From Cellvibrio sp. OA-2007 (lineage in GTDB: Bacteria; Pseudomonadota; Gammaproteobacteria; Pseudomonadales; Cellvibrionaceae): DNA of 64,000 bases. Positions 9,859-19,314 of the stretch are shown one piece after another. How positions within the stretch are numbered: position 1 is the first letter of the stretch; each line of letters begins with the position of its first letter. The translations under genes were made by a program, and so were the position numbers. The stretch covers positions 186,001 through 250,000 of the forward strand of contig NZ_BBUL01000096.1 in NCBI RefSeq assembly GCF_000953825.1. The letters run 5' to 3'. A model generated the notes under the pieces. It saw nothing but the letters and a program-made list of their open reading frames with translations. It had not been told where the DNA came from and searched no databases.

Positions 9859-10180
9859 ATTGAGCACTAAAATAACGCACAAAAAAGACAACGTTGTCCA
9901 TCAATGCACCCAAGCGAAACAGATAAAAACACCAAAACAAAACACCAGGTAACACTTTTTATGAAAAATGACCCAAAACAATGCTTTTAATAACATATTG
10001 AGATTTAAATTATTTTTTATATTCTATATATGAATTAAAACGATTAATTTTTCTGTTTTTGTGCAAAAACAATCTTAAAATTCGTAACAAAAAGTAACAC
10101 ATTAAAAAATGATATGCCTATAATCATTCCGTGGGTGCAGTTAAACATTCTGATTATTCTTACTTTTTGAGGGTTTTATC
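9859..10180. other. AT-rich gene-free interval
   Basis: About 320 bases with no convincing ORF on either strand. The sequence is very AT-rich with A and T tracts. The only structure I can point to is the promoter-like stretch at 10084-10124. A GTAACAC word also occurs near 9950. Confidence 0.7.
10084..10124 (+). promoter_or_regulatory. Putative promoter with a helical-turn direct repeat
   Basis: A perfect TATAAT lies at 10119-10124, 56 bases before the ATG at 10181. Upstream, GTAACA occurs twice, at 10084-10089 and 10094-10099, ten bases apart (one helical turn), in place of a good -35 box. This pattern suggests an activator or repressor binding the -35 region. Inference from sequence only. 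Confidence 0.45.
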
Positions 10181-10519
10181 ATGTCAAAATTATTCGTAAC
10201 TAAAGTTGTTGCCGTTATTTCATTTGCCAGCATGTCAACGTTGTCCAATATGGCGACCGCTGAAGCATTTGCGTCTTATAAAGAAGTTCCCGGCGTAGTC
10301 ACTAAAGTTGATGCGATTGAAAGCACTATCACCATCAAGACTGAAGATGGTGCCACCAAAACTTTCAACGTAATCAAAGGCGCCAAAGTAGCCACAGAAA
10401 AAGGCCGTACTATGTCACTGGGGTCATTAGGCAAAGGTGACACTGTTGTGCTGAAAAACCGAGTTTCCTCTCCAATTGCCAGTGAAGCCAAAGCACAAGT
10501 ATTGTCGGCTAATCAATAA
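10181..10519 (+). CDS. Small secreted protein of unknown function
   Basis: 112 residues. It has an N-terminal signal peptide (cleavage probably near ATAEA), then about 85 residues predicted rich in beta-strand (GVVTKVDAIESTITIKTEDG, FNVIKGAKV, GDTVVLKNRV). The alternation of short strands and a KGDTV turn resembles small OB-fold periplasmic proteins, but I do not recognise the family. TGAGGG precedes the start by a normal distance. It is a single gene between its own promoter-like region and a terminator, so it is probably expressed on its own. Confidence 0.75.
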   Translation: MSKLFVTKVVAVISFASMSTLSNMATAEAFASYKEVPGVVTKVDAIESTITIKTEDGATKTFNVIKGAKVATEKGRTMSLGSLGKGDTVVLKNRVSSPIASEAKAQVLSANQ

Positions 10520-10558
10520 TTCAGCGCTGATATCAACTATAAAAAGCTTTGACCACTG

Positions 10559-10588
10559 CAATGAGCCCCGAATGGGGCTTATTGTTTT
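10559..10588 (+). terminator. Rho-independent terminator after the small secreted protein
   Basis: AGCCCC (to 10570), loop GAAT, GGGGCT (from 10575), extended by AAT/ATT pairs and followed by TGTTTTT. Confidence 0.75.
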
Positions 10589-10644
10589 TGGGCGGATTTA
10601 AACTACCTGTCGCACTAAATTACATAACAACTAATTCTTGTTAC

Positions 10645-10658
10645 TGCATACGTATTCA
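10645..10658 (+). promoter_or_regulatory. Putative operator palindrome upstream of the amylase
   Basis: TGCATACGTATTCA is a 14-base palindrome with one mismatched pair and a central TACGTA, 111 bases before the amylase ATG. A related TGCATGCATACAAA lies at about 10719-10730. Palindromes with a central CG are typical of LacI-family operators, which often control starch genes. No regulator gene is in the window. Confidence 0.4.
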
Positions 10659-10768
10659 AACTATCAATCCAAACCATTTACCGTATTCTGCCGCTGGAAG
10701 TTGTTGTTGCGTGCACTGCATGCATACAAACCTAATAAAGATAATCATCAAAACTTCGGTAAATCACT

Positions 10769-12778
10769 ATGAAAACACTCCCCAAACTGTTGTTTGCTTT
10801 TTTGTTATACCCGTTAATATCCACCCCTGTTATCGCACAGACAACCTTTGTGCATTTGTTTGAATGGCAATGGAATGATATTGCATCGGAATGCGAAAAC
10901 TTTCTCGGTCCAAAAGGTTATGCTGCAGTACAAGTATCGCCGCCGCAAAAATCCGTTGCCGGAAGCTTTTGGTGGACGCGCTATCAACCAGTGAGCTACG
11001 CAATTGAAGGTCGCTCAGGTACACGTGCGGAATTTGCCAGCATGGTCGCACGCTGCAAAGCAGTCGGTGTTGATATTTATGTCGATGCAGTCATCAACCA
11101 CATGTCAGCAGGCAACCGCAATTTTCCCGAAGTACCCTATGGCGTAAATGATTTCCACACCTGCACGGGAAATATTAATTACACCAATGCATGGCAAGTA
11201 CAAAACTGCGATTTAGTTGGCTTAAATGATTTAAAAACTGAATCAGATTATGTGCGCGGAAAAATCGCGGCTTACTTAAATGATTTATCGAGCATGGGTG
11301 TAGCGGGGTTTCGCATCGATGCCGCTAAACATATGGCGAGTGCCGATGTTGCTAATATTGTCAGCCGCTTAAATGGTTCGCCTTATATTTTTCAGGAAGT
11401 AATCGGCGCGGCGAATGAACCCATCACGCCAGCACAATATACCTACATTGGCGATGTCACCGAATTTAATTTTAGCAATACGATTGGCACATATTTTAAA
11501 GGCCGTGCACCGTTAAAAGATTTGCGCAATATAGGCGTATGGAGCGGCTGGTTGGCAAGCAGCGATGCCGTAGTATTTGTAGCCAATCACGATAACCAAC
11601 GGCAGAACACCAGCAATATTGTTACGCATAAAGACGGTATGAATGTGAATAACATCGCGCATGTTTTCACCCTCGCCTTTCCTTATGGTTACCCGAAAGT
11701 AATGTCCAGTTACGATTGGACTGATCACGACCAAGGCCCACCAACCAGTGGCGCAAGTGCGTGTAATAACGGTTGGTTATGTGAACACCGCAACCGCGAA
11801 ATTGCCAACATGGTAGGTTTTCGCAATGCAACAAAAGATGCATTCTATTTATCGAACTGGTGGGATAACGGCAGCAATCAAATTGCATTTGGTCGCGGCA
11901 GCCTCGGTTTTGTTGTCATCAATGGCCAAAACGACAGCATGAATGTCACCCTGCAAACAGGTTTGGCTGCAGGCAGCTATTGCAACATAATCAGTGGCGA
12001 TTTTGTCAACGGTGCCTGCACCGGCGCAAGTATTACCGTTGCTGCCAATGGCACCGCTACATTTAATGTTGCAGGCAAAAGTGCTGCTGCTATTCACGTG
12101 AAAGCAAAAAATGGCGGCGTAGTTGGCAACAACTGTGTGTATTCTTCAATGAAATTGCGCGGCACATTTAATAATTGGGCAAGCACTGATATGACCTGCG
12201 CCGCTGGCACTTGGGTAGGCTCTGCAACATTTTCAGGCACAAGTACTGGCCGCTTTAAATTTGATGCTTACGGCAACTGGGTTAACAACTGGGGCAATAA
12301 CAACAATGATTTAATTGCCGATGTCAGCGGTAACGACATTCTTGTTGCCACTCCCGGCACTTACACCATCAGCTTTAACGATGCGAGCTTGCAATACGCG
12401 ATTACACCAAACAACAGCACCAGTAGCGCCACCGCCAGCTCTGTTATCAGCAGCTCAAGCACTGCGTCCAGTTCCGCAGCAGCCACTGTCAGCGTGAATT
12501 TCACTTGCAAGAATGGCACTACTTATTCAGGGCAAAGCGTGTACGTAGTAGGCAACAATACTGCATTGGGTAATTGGACAGCCGCTGCCGCAGTTAAGTT
12601 AAACCCGACAAGTTATCCAACTTGGACAGGCACTATTCAATTGCCCGCCAATACAGCAGTTCAATGGAAATGTTTAAAGCGCGAAGAAAATAATCCGGCT
12701 GCTGGTGTCGTCTGGCAGAGCGGCAGTAACAATACGCTCAATACCGGAAGTGCGAGCAGCACTCAGGGAACCTTTTAA
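10769..12778 (+). CDS. Secreted GH13 alpha-amylase with two C-terminal carbohydrate-binding modules
   Basis: 669 residues. Signal peptide to about residue 24 (STPVIAQ), then a GH13 barrel with all conserved regions: DAVINH, nucleophile Asp184 in FRIDAAKH, acid/base Glu210 in QEVIG, and Asp275 in VANHDNQ. An all-beta amylase C domain follows to about 450, then a module of about 95 residues (GTFNNWAS, FKFDAYGNWVNNWG) resembling a starch-binding module. A Ser/Thr-rich linker (about 548-570) and a terminal CBM20-like module (VYVVGNNTALGNW, VQWKCLKRE) complete the protein. It would hydrolyse starch outside the cell. The protein ends soon after the last module, so it is complete. Confidence 0.93.
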   Translation: MKTLPKLLFAFLLYPLISTPVIAQTTFVHLFEWQWNDIASECENFLGPKGYAAVQVSPPQKSVAGSFWWTRYQPVSYAIEGRSGTRAEFASMVARCKAVGVDIYVDAVINHMSAGNRNFPEVPYGVNDFHTCTGNINYTNAWQVQNCDLVGLNDLKTESDYVRGKIAAYLNDLSSMGVAGFRIDAAKHMASADVANIVSRLNGSPYIFQEVIGAANEPITPAQYTYIGDVTEFNFSNTIGTYFKGRAPLKDLRNIGVWSGWLASSDAVVFVANHDNQRQNTSNIVTHKDGMNVNNIAHVFTLAFPYGYPKVMSSYDWTDHDQGPPTSGASACNNGWLCEHRNREIANMVGFRNATKDAFYLSNWWDNGSNQIAFGRGSLGFVVINGQNDSMNVTLQTGLAAGSYCNIISGDFVNGACTGASITVAANGTATFNVAGKSAAAIHVKAKNGGVVGNNCVYSSMKLRGTFNNWASTDMTCAAGTWVGSATFSGTSTGRFKFDAYGNWVNNWGNNNNDLIADVSGNDILVATPGTYTISFNDASLQYAITPNNSTSSATASSVISSSSTASSSAAATVSVNFTCKNGTTYSGQSVYVVGNNTALGNWTAAAAVKLNPTSYPTWTGTIQLPANTAVQWKCLKREENNPAAGVVWQSGSNNTLNTGSASSTQGTF

Positions 12779-12833
12779 CTGTCACTAAGCGCTGGTTAAT
12801 GACAGCAACACCAAAAAAATTTAAACCAAGCTC

Positions 12834-12864
12834 AAGGCGACTGAATAATTCAGTCGCCTTTTTT
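12834..12864. terminator. Rho-independent terminator after the amylase
   Basis: AAGGCGACTGAA (12834-12845), loop TAA, TTCAGTCGCCTT (to 12860), then Ts. It lies between convergent genes and has Ts after the plus-strand stem. The minus-strand reading has a weaker tail. Confidence 0.9.
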
Positions 12865-12876
12865 ATAAAACGACAA

Positions 12877-13941
12877 TCACACCGTCAAATTAATTTCTTG
12901 CACCACACCCGCTTTGCCATCTTCAGTTAAATAAATACCCGAGTTTGCGACTTCGCCGAGCGAATTATTCTGCGTATCTTTTAATTGAAACGGTGATGAC
13001 ACATGGCCGAGAAAAATCGCGCCGATATTTTTATCACCCAGCGCTGCTAATTGCGTCGAACCATCTTCATTAATCATCCAGATGCGCAGCTGTTGATAAA
13101 TACTATCGCCCTCATCGATAAAATGATTGCCATCTTCATCGTAAGCCGCCAGCTCGGCAAAACCCCGCCCGCTGCTGGGGCCAAATAATTCACTGCCGTT
13201 ATTGATAATGCCGTCGCCATTGCGATCCAGCGCCAAATAACTACTGCCGGGGCGCAGGCTGGCAATTTGCTCGGTGGTGCCGTCATTATCCAAATCAAAT
13301 GCAAAACGGGTTTGACTCAGCGATACACCCAGCCCATCAAAATTAATCACCAAGGGGTCGACTTTTTTGCTGCCCGTTTCAATGGTGATATTCGACTCCT
13401 GCAAAAATTCGCGGCTCATAGTCATTACAACGGAAAAGTCGATTTCACGACCATCCTCGGTGCGCACTCTACCCACGGTCTGAAACCGCATTGACTCTTG
13501 CTCCTGATAACGCTCATGCCGCTGGTAAATCAGTCCGGGGCCAGCACTGCGCGCGGCAACTGCCTGCGCGGGTGGCGCTGTATCTACACTCAAGGTTTGT
13601 GTTTTAGCTTCTTGGCCGGCTTGAACATCGGCAGGGGTGCTCATATTTAGAGCTTTACCGGTGATGGATTTATACATCGCCTCAATAATCATCTTATTCA
13701 AGCGATCACGGGAATCCATGGGCGCAGTTAAATCCAGCTGTTCTGCTTGGCGATGCATCGCCAACAGCGACCCGGCGCGCGATAAGTCCACCTCAACATC
13801 AGGTGTTTCCGGCAGCTCCGCCTTAGTGGGAGCAAGACGCTCCGGTTGATCAAACCAAAACTCCAAATGCTCACTCACACTCTGTTGTTCGCGATAATCC
13901 CGCTGTGCAGCCATGCCAATCAAGGCGTTAGAAATAATCAT
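12877..13941 (-). CDS. Hypothetical protein with EF-hand/dockerin-like calcium loops
   Basis: 354 residues with no signal peptide. The N-terminal 130 residues are helical and polar. The C-terminal part has repeated acidic loops: DLDNDGTTEQ, LDRNGDGIINNGSE and YDEDGNHFIDEGD. These match the DxDxDG pattern of EF-hand or dockerin-type calcium-binding loops, followed by a beta-rich end. Similar proteins of unknown function are widespread in marine and soil gammaproteobacteria. The role is not known; calcium binding is inferred. It is transcribed alone, with a terminator-like hairpin of the upstream transglycosylase gene on its 5' side. Confidence 0.75.
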   Translation of the reverse strand: MIISNALIGMAAQRDYREQQSVSEHLEFWFDQPERLAPTKAELPETPDVEVDLSRAGSLLAMHRQAEQLDLTAPMDSRDRLNKMIIEAMYKSITGKALNMSTPADVQAGQEAKTQTLSVDTAPPAQAVAARSAGPGLIYQRHERYQEQESMRFQTVGRVRTEDGREIDFSVVMTMSREFLQESNITIETGSKKVDPLVINFDGLGVSLSQTRFAFDLDNDGTTEQIASLRPGSSYLALDRNGDGIINNGSELFGPSSGRGFAELAAYDEDGNHFIDEGDSIYQQLRIWMINEDGSTQLAALGDKNIGAIFLGHVSSPFQLKDTQNNSLGEVANSGIYLTEDGKAGVVQEINLTV

Positions 13942-13960
13942 AATGCCGTCCGTTTTTTAG

Positions 13961-13998
13961 TAAAACCAAAGGAAAGCCCCTACAAACGAGTGGGGGCT
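13961..13998 (-). terminator. Probable terminator of the lytic transglycosylase gene
   Basis: On the minus strand AGCCCC and GGGGCT (13975-13980 on the plus strand) enclose a 12-base loop and are followed by a T-rich tract (TTTCCTTTGGTTTT). The stem is only six pairs. Confidence 0.5.
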
Positions 13999-14106
13999 AA
14001 TCTCTATAGCGGCAAAAGTGTTGTTTTTTTGAGCGGATCTTATGACGGAAGTTAGACAAGTTGGTTATGAACGGGAATCACCACACCACTGGAATTGTAT
14101 AGCGGG

Positions 14107-14910
14107 TTAATTACGCGCCAGTGCCAGCTGATTTTTATAACGCTGATGCAGAATGTTAACGCGGAATACGTAAGTTTTGGTTTCTTTATAGGGCGGCACT
14201 CCATGGTACTTTTCTACCGCGCCCGGCCCGGCATTATAGGCGGCAGTCGCAAGGGTGATATTGCCATCAAAACGATCGAGTAAACGCGCCAAGTACTTCA
14301 CCCCACCATCAATATTCTGGGCCGCATTGGTGGTATCGCGTACCCCCATGTCGCTGGCGGTACCGGGCATTAACTGCATCAACCCCATAGCACCTTTGCG
14401 CGAACGCGCGAGTGGATTGAAATTGGACTCAGCATGAATCACCGCGCGCACTAGCGACGGATCAACACCGTATTTTTTGGCGGCTTGGGTAATCGAGTAA
14501 GTAAATTCTGTTAGATAGAGCCTGGTGCCACGCCAATCGACACGAGACAAAGGATTACAGGCATAACAGGAGTTGTACACAATCACTTCGTAAGCCGCTT
14601 TTTTCGGCTGGCGATCCGAGTAAGCCACGGCGCCATCTTTGCGATACTTAAAAAAAGTAAAAGGTCGGGTGGGTTTGTTGCTAGCGGCTTCGGCGGCTTC
14701 TAACCGCTCCTGCTCTTGGCGGGCTTTTTCTTCGGCGGCAGTTTTTTCTGCAATGCGCCGGACATGGGCTTCAAAATCCGCAAGACTGGACTCTTGGGCA
14801 GTATCCTCAGCTGTGGTGTTAACTGCATCTACTGCCCATACGCCCGCGCTGGACAAAACCAGAATCAGGGAAGCAGATGACAACCAAACTCTATACACAA
14901 CAGACACCAT
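14107..14910 (-). CDS. Lytic transglycosylase (SLT domain)
   Basis: 267 residues from ATG 14910; the frame also opens at a GTG at 14937. A signal peptide is followed by a short Glu/Ala-rich coiled segment. Next is a patch like DUF4124 ([14 protein letters not shown]), then a C-terminal SLT goose-lysozyme-like domain with the catalytic Glu in [23 protein letters not shown] and [12 protein letters not shown]. It would cleave murein glycan strands in the periplasm, forming 1,6-anhydro ends. A Cys pair (NSCYACNP) lies between the two domains. Monocistronic as far as can be seen. Confidence 0.9.
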   Translation of the reverse strand: MVSVVYRVWLSSASLILVLSSAGVWAVDAVNTTAEDTAQESSLADFEAHVRRIAEKTAAEEKARQEQERLEAAEAASNKPTRPFTFFKYRKDGAVAYSDRQPKKAAYEVIVYNSCYACNPLSRVDWRGTRLYLTEFTYSITQAAKKYGVDPSLVRAVIHAESNFNPLARSRKGAMGLMQLMPGTASDMGVRDTTNAAQNIDGGVKYLARLLDRFDGNITLATAAYNAGPGAVEKYHGVPPYKETKTYVFRVNILHQRYKNQLALARN

Positions 14911-15039
14911 CACCAAGAACTGGGCAGACAAGACCACAATAAATCTGGCCGGGAGATAGAGTGTAGCCCAATAAACGGGCTGTTTTTGTCACCAAAATCC
15001 ATTTTCGTGACTTAATCCAGCTTCTCAGCTCATCTCAAA

Positions 15040-15462
15040 TCAGGATTCAAGCCATACATCACGCACCCAGTGCCAAACCGAGGGCCAAGTCTCATCGGTC
15101 AAATCGCCATCGCACCAAAGCACCACCTCACCGTCCTGCTCCACGCAGTAGTAAGTGCCATTCACTTCACACAGCGGCATCAAATAGCGCGGTACTCCCT
15201 GCTCCCAGGCCACTGCCGTCACTTCGGGTAAATAGGTATGTGAATAGGGGTCAGCTGCGGTAACTGGTTCGATAGAACCGTACACCACATCGCTCGCTTC
15301 GAGTAAAAAGGTGCGCATTTCACGGGGGATGGGCAATAACAATTCTTCTTCAATTTCGACTAGCCGATCTTCATCGGGCAGCTCCAGCGGCACTGGCACC
15401 ATTTCATTGTGATCACGCAGCAACTCAAGAACTTCATCGATATCGGAATTGGAACCGGACAT
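15040..15462 (-). CDS. SMI1/KNR4 (SUKH) family protein
   Basis: 140 residues from ATG 15462; a TTG at 15483 could add seven residues. The sequence has the SUKH pattern: an acidic N-terminus, PIPREMRTFLLEASDVVYGSIEP, then LMPLCEVNGTYYCVEQDGEVVLW and a Trp-rich end (WPSVWHWVRDVW). SUKH proteins often act as immunity proteins against contact-dependent toxins, but many are orphan housekeeping proteins. No toxin gene is adjacent, so a role cannot be assigned. It is divergent from the outer-membrane-like gene at 15648. Confidence 0.8.
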   Translation of the reverse strand: MSGSNSDIDEVLELLRDHNEMVPVPLELPDEDRLVEIEEELLLPIPREMRTFLLEASDVVYGSIEPVTAADPYSHTYLPEVTAVAWEQGVPRYLMPLCEVNGTYYCVEQDGEVVLWCDGDLTDETWPSVWHWVRDVWLES

Positions 15463-15647
15463 AACATAACCTAGAGATGACAAGGGAGGGGAATATAGCC
15501 CGAAGCGATTCTTGATAACAAGAACTTAGCATTAATCCAACTGACTCAGGTGGCGATTAAGCCGCATCTACACTAAGGTTTATTAGATTTGTGCCACCCA
15601 GTCGCCATCCTCCAGCGCAGCCGCTGCGCGCCACACGGAACCCAGTT

Positions 15648-16385
15648 ATGTACACCCGTATTGTTGATTGCTCATTAGTGACCGGATTATTTATTGCACT
15701 GCTACAACTTCCGCTGAGCGCACAGGCACAAAATAGCCGCAGCGGTTTTTTGGATTTTAATGTCTACCCCTATTTATCCGATGTCGATGACGACAGCGTC
15801 GCCACCATCAATGCCGCCGCGCAGCTGCCTAATCGCTTTGAATATTTCAGCCTGACCAATTTTGGCAATCAAAAAACAGCGGATGAATTGAGCGATACCA
15901 CAAGCTATTACACCGAACAAAATGTGCGCTGGCGGATCAGTGAGCAATCGCCATTGGATTTAACGCTGCAAATGAATTTTAGAACCGGTGTCGACAATGA
16001 TCGCCACCGCTTAGGCGTGCGCTGGCGCTTAAACGACAGCGCGTATTTAAAAACATTATTTGAACGCATGAATTTAAAATATGCGATCAATGCTCATGTA
16101 ATTCAATTTGACGATCAGCCAGGAAATGTCTGGCAACTAGAACACAGCTTTATGATGAAGTTCCCCTGGTTATCACCACGCTTGTATCTCGCCGGTTTTA
16201 TAGATCACACCTTCGGTGAAAAACTTGCCAGCAATATGCCTAACGACCCTGTAGTGGCCGAAGCGCAGCTAGGATTTAACATTATTGAACAGCTTTATTT
16301 TGTTACTGAATACCGCATAAACCAATATCGCCGTTCCGATGTCAACAATCTCGCGTTGGGCATGCAATATAAAATTGTGTGGTGA
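15648..16385 (+). CDS. Probable outer-membrane beta-barrel protein of unknown function
   Basis: 245 residues from ATG 15648. A signal peptide ends near LPLSAQAQ. The rest alternates hydrophobic and polar residues with many aromatics (FLDFNVYPYL, LDLTLQMNFR, VRWRLNDSAYLKT, LYFVTEYRINQYRR) and ends in Lys-Ile-Val-Trp, as outer-membrane barrels commonly end in an aromatic residue. I do not recognise the family. The frame is open back to 15591, but the signal peptide fixes the start. It is convergent with polB. Confidence 0.7.
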   Translation: MYTRIVDCSLVTGLFIALLQLPLSAQAQNSRSGFLDFNVYPYLSDVDDDSVATINAAAQLPNRFEYFSLTNFGNQKTADELSDTTSYYTEQNVRWRISEQSPLDLTLQMNFRTGVDNDRHRLGVRWRLNDSAYLKTLFERMNLKYAINAHVIQFDDQPGNVWQLEHSFMMKFPWLSPRLYLAGFIDHTFGEKLASNMPNDPVVAEAQLGFNIIEQLYFVTEYRINQYRRSDVNNLALGMQYKIVW

Positions 16386-16408
16386 TTACCATTGTGTAAC
16401 GAATGGGA

Positions 16409-18838
16409 TTAGTGCGCACCAAACAGCGACAGTTGGCTCTCTACCAATTGCCCGAGTGATTCATCTTTAAAATGCAAAATACTATCGGCCACGGGTGCGA
16501 GTTGTTTGGTCACATAGTGCTGATAATCAAACGGGCTCTGGCGCAAGTTCATATCCACCTCATAGGAGCCAACTGGCTCCGGGCCATTAGTGGTAATCAC
16601 ATAACTAATCCAATCGCCACGGCGCAAACGCACGCCAGTGAGCTGCTCGTATTTGCGCGCCGCCTGCACATGGGGCGGCACATTTTTTTGGTATTCATGC
16701 AGATGGCGGCGCAGGCGTTTGCGATAAATTAATTCCACATCGCGTTTACCGGCCAATACTTCAGCGTTAATCGCGCGCACAAAATCCAGATAATCTTCAC
16801 CGTCAAATACTTTGCGGTACAACGTCATTTGAAATTCTTTGGCCAGCTGCGTCCAATCGGTACGCACATTTTCCAGCCCTTTAAACACCATCTCGCGCTG
16901 GCCATTTACCTCTACCAAACCCGCGTAACGTTTTTTAGTGCCCAATTCAGAGCCGCGAATAGTCGGCATTAAAAAGCGCAGGTAATGGGTTTCGTATTGG
17001 ATTTCCAAAGCACTTTTGATATTGAACTCATCGCGTAGCGTTTGTTGCCACCAGCTATTTAATTCTTTGGCTAAACGCGCGCCGATTGTATTACATTGCT
17101 CTGGCGCCTTAGGTGTTTTACCCACGCAGTTGTTTTCCAACCAGACAAACAGCGAATCCGTATCGCCATAAATTACCGCATAGCCCTGCTGTTCAATCCA
17201 GTCGCGGCTGCGCTGAATAATGTCGTGGCCACGCAGGGTGATGGAACTACACACACGGGGATCAAAAAAACGGCAGCCCGTAGAACCCAGCACGCCGTAA
17301 AACGAATTCATAATAATTTTGATAGCGTGAGAGAGCGGTGCATTTTTATGTTGTTTGGCGCGATCGCGCGCCGCCGAAAGCTGCTCAATCACTGCCGGTA
17401 AGATATGCCCTTCGCGGGCAAAATAAGCCTCATTAAAACCGGCCAATGTTTCGGTTTCATCGAGCTGATTGTGCTGCGCCAGCCAATATGCGCAGGGGTC
17501 AATTAAAAAGGTACGAATAATACTGGGGTATAGACTTTTAAAATCCAGCACCAATACATTGTCATAAATCCCGGGGCGGGAATTCATCACGTAGCCACCA
17601 GGGCTGATAACGTCTGACTCCAATTCACCTAAATTAGGTGCAACATAACCGCGCCTATGCAAACGCGGCAAATACAAATATTCAAATGCCGCCACAGAAC
17701 CGCCGATACGGTCCAACAACAAACCGGTTAATTGGCTGCGCTCCAGCGCAAAAGCAAGCAACTCTTGCTGCTCAAAAATTTTCCACACCAATTCACAGTC
17801 ATGCAAATTGTATTCAGCCAGCGCCAACTTATCGGTTTTAAACAACTGGGTAATATCGTCACCGCGATCACTGCCCGTAATTAATTTGCTTTCACCCAAC
17901 AGCTCTTGCGCAATATTTTGCAGTGAATAACTTTGAAATTGGTGATTGGCTGCTTTAAGTAGTTCGATACCGTCGAGCGCCACACGCCCGGGAATTACCA
18001 CAAAACTGCGTCCGCCATCGCCCTCTTCATGGCGCCAGTGAATCGATTGATTAGCACGACCTAACTGCAGTTCCATTTTTAAGCGCTGGCAAATATTTTC
18101 CAGCACTAACAAATCAAACTGCACCAGGTTCCAGCCGATCAAAATATCGGGGTCGACCTGTTGCAGAAATACAAAAAATTGTTGCAGGCAGGCTTTTTCA
18201 TCGCAGCAAAAAATTACCAGCTCCGTATCCGCGCCCTGCCCCACCATAAACACCCGTTTGCCTTGCTCACACCAAATGCCAATGGAATAAAGCTGTTTGG
18301 CATCCATAGAGGTTTCAATATCAAGCGAGAGCATGCGCAAAGTGGGTCGCCAGAGCGACTGCTCATCGGTCAGCGGAGTAATGCGAGGGTTAAGCAGTGG
18401 CTGTGGTACTGCAGCGGAATGAGTAGAGGCAAAGTGAATAGAGGCCGATTGATCCGGCAGATCCAATTGCGCACCAGCGGTTACAAACCGCTCCATCAAA
18501 TAACGTTCCGGCGGGCGGATATCGCTCTCCCAAAATGCAATGTCGTTCTGCCGAAAAATATCTTGCGCATCCCGCGCAGTGCGGTGGTTTTTAAAATAGA
18601 GCGCGTTCACCGGTTTATTCAGAAAGGTTTTTAATTCAACTTCCGCCATACGCCAGTGACGCAAGCGGTTAATTAATAGCTGGATCTGCGGCGTTTGCTC
18701 ACGCAACACAAAAAACACCACTTCCTGCCCGGTCACCTGCGTCCAACAACTACCCGCTTCCGTTGCCCACCACAAATCGAGCACAACCCCCTCACGGGTA
18801 TCGCGCCATTGGCGGGTTAATAAAAAAGCGTTAATCAT
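16409..18838 (-). CDS. polB: DNA polymerase II (family B)
   Basis: 809 residues; E. coli Pol II is about 780. Exonuclease motif I (SLDIETS), polymerase motif A (LDFKSLYPSII), motif B (KIIMNSFYGVLGS) and motif C (YGDTDSLFVW) are all intact, so both proofreading and synthesis should work. It takes part in replication restart and in synthesis past DNA damage; in enterobacteria it is SOS-induced. No obvious LexA box (CTG-N10-CAG) was identified in the 120-base upstream gap by eye. ATG 18838 is the first codon with a normal family N-terminus. Confidence 0.95.
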   Translation of the reverse strand: MINAFLLTRQWRDTREGVVLDLWWATEAGSCWTQVTGQEVVFFVLREQTPQIQLLINRLRHWRMAEVELKTFLNKPVNALYFKNHRTARDAQDIFRQNDIAFWESDIRPPERYLMERFVTAGAQLDLPDQSASIHFASTHSAAVPQPLLNPRITPLTDEQSLWRPTLRMLSLDIETSMDAKQLYSIGIWCEQGKRVFMVGQGADTELVIFCCDEKACLQQFFVFLQQVDPDILIGWNLVQFDLLVLENICQRLKMELQLGRANQSIHWRHEEGDGGRSFVVIPGRVALDGIELLKAANHQFQSYSLQNIAQELLGESKLITGSDRGDDITQLFKTDKLALAEYNLHDCELVWKIFEQQELLAFALERSQLTGLLLDRIGGSVAAFEYLYLPRLHRRGYVAPNLGELESDVISPGGYVMNSRPGIYDNVLVLDFKSLYPSIIRTFLIDPCAYWLAQHNQLDETETLAGFNEAYFAREGHILPAVIEQLSAARDRAKQHKNAPLSHAIKIIMNSFYGVLGSTGCRFFDPRVCSSITLRGHDIIQRSRDWIEQQGYAVIYGDTDSLFVWLENNCVGKTPKAPEQCNTIGARLAKELNSWWQQTLRDEFNIKSALEIQYETHYLRFLMPTIRGSELGTKKRYAGLVEVNGQREMVFKGLENVRTDWTQLAKEFQMTLYRKVFDGEDYLDFVRAINAEVLAGKRDVELIYRKRLRRHLHEYQKNVPPHVQAARKYEQLTGVRLRRGDWISYVITTNGPEPVGSYEVDMNLRQSPFDYQHYVTKQLAPVADSILHFKDESLGQLVESQLSLFGAH

Positions 18839-18958
18839 AAAAGCACAGAAACTGGTTAATTAACCAGTATTATCCTGCATTAGGGGATGGGGATGCAATC
18901 GGGATCAACAATGCAGAAATGAGTGGGTGGCGTTTTTATCTGGGGTATATACCAAACA

Positions 18959-19156
18959 TCACCGGTCTTTTAATAACTCCTGACGTTGTTGTTCATAGGT
19001 TTGGTAGTCGGGGGCTAACCGAGCCAAACACTCCTTGCGTTGAACTCCACTCAAAATTTCGCATTCGTTGCGATTACTCGTTTGAACCGAGTCATAAATT
19101 TGTCGCTGGGAACAAGCTGCAAGGGAAAGCAGGAAAAAGATAATAAAAATTTTCAT
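18959..19156 (-). CDS. Small lipoprotein
   Basis: 65 residues. A lipobox SLAAC places the modified Cys at residue 15 after a hydrophobic leader (FIIFFLLSLAAC). The mature part is about 50 residues, charged, with two more Cys (NECEILSGVQRKECLA) that could form a disulfide. AGGTG lies upstream of the ATG. The function is unknown. It lies between the GH67 gene and polB, all on the minus strand, but is separated from both by gaps of over 100 bases. Confidence 0.75.
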   Translation of the reverse strand: MKIFIIFFLLSLAACSQRQIYDSVQTSNRNECEILSGVQRKECLARLAPDYQTYEQQRQELLKDR

Positions 19157-19270
19157 GATGACGACACCTCTTTCAGTAACTTATGAATGATGCATATCGA
19201 CACAATGGATTTTAGACAGTTCACTAGCAGATACGATTTGTTACAAATCTACGCATAAAGTGAACATAGA

Positions 19271-19295
19271 CACTCCCAAGCAAAGCCTGGGAGTG
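19271..19295 (-). other. Hairpin downstream of the GH67 gene
   Basis: CACTCCCA (19271-19278) and TGGGAGTG (19288-19295) form an eight-pair stem just after the GH67 stop codon. There is no clean T run on the minus strand, so it is a 3'-end stabiliser or a weak terminator at best. Confidence 0.5.
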
Positions 19296-19314
19296 ATAGT
19301 AAAACAGCGGGAAA

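Noticed and set aside
10549-10863. 104-codon plus-strand ORF before and into the amylase gene
   Set aside because: It overlaps a terminator and the amylase start in another frame, and has no ribosome site or recognisable domain.
18944-18953. Palindrome GGTATATACC just past the small lipoprotein gene
   Set aside because: It lies downstream of a stop codon and far from any start; a ten-base AT-rich palindrome is likely by chance.
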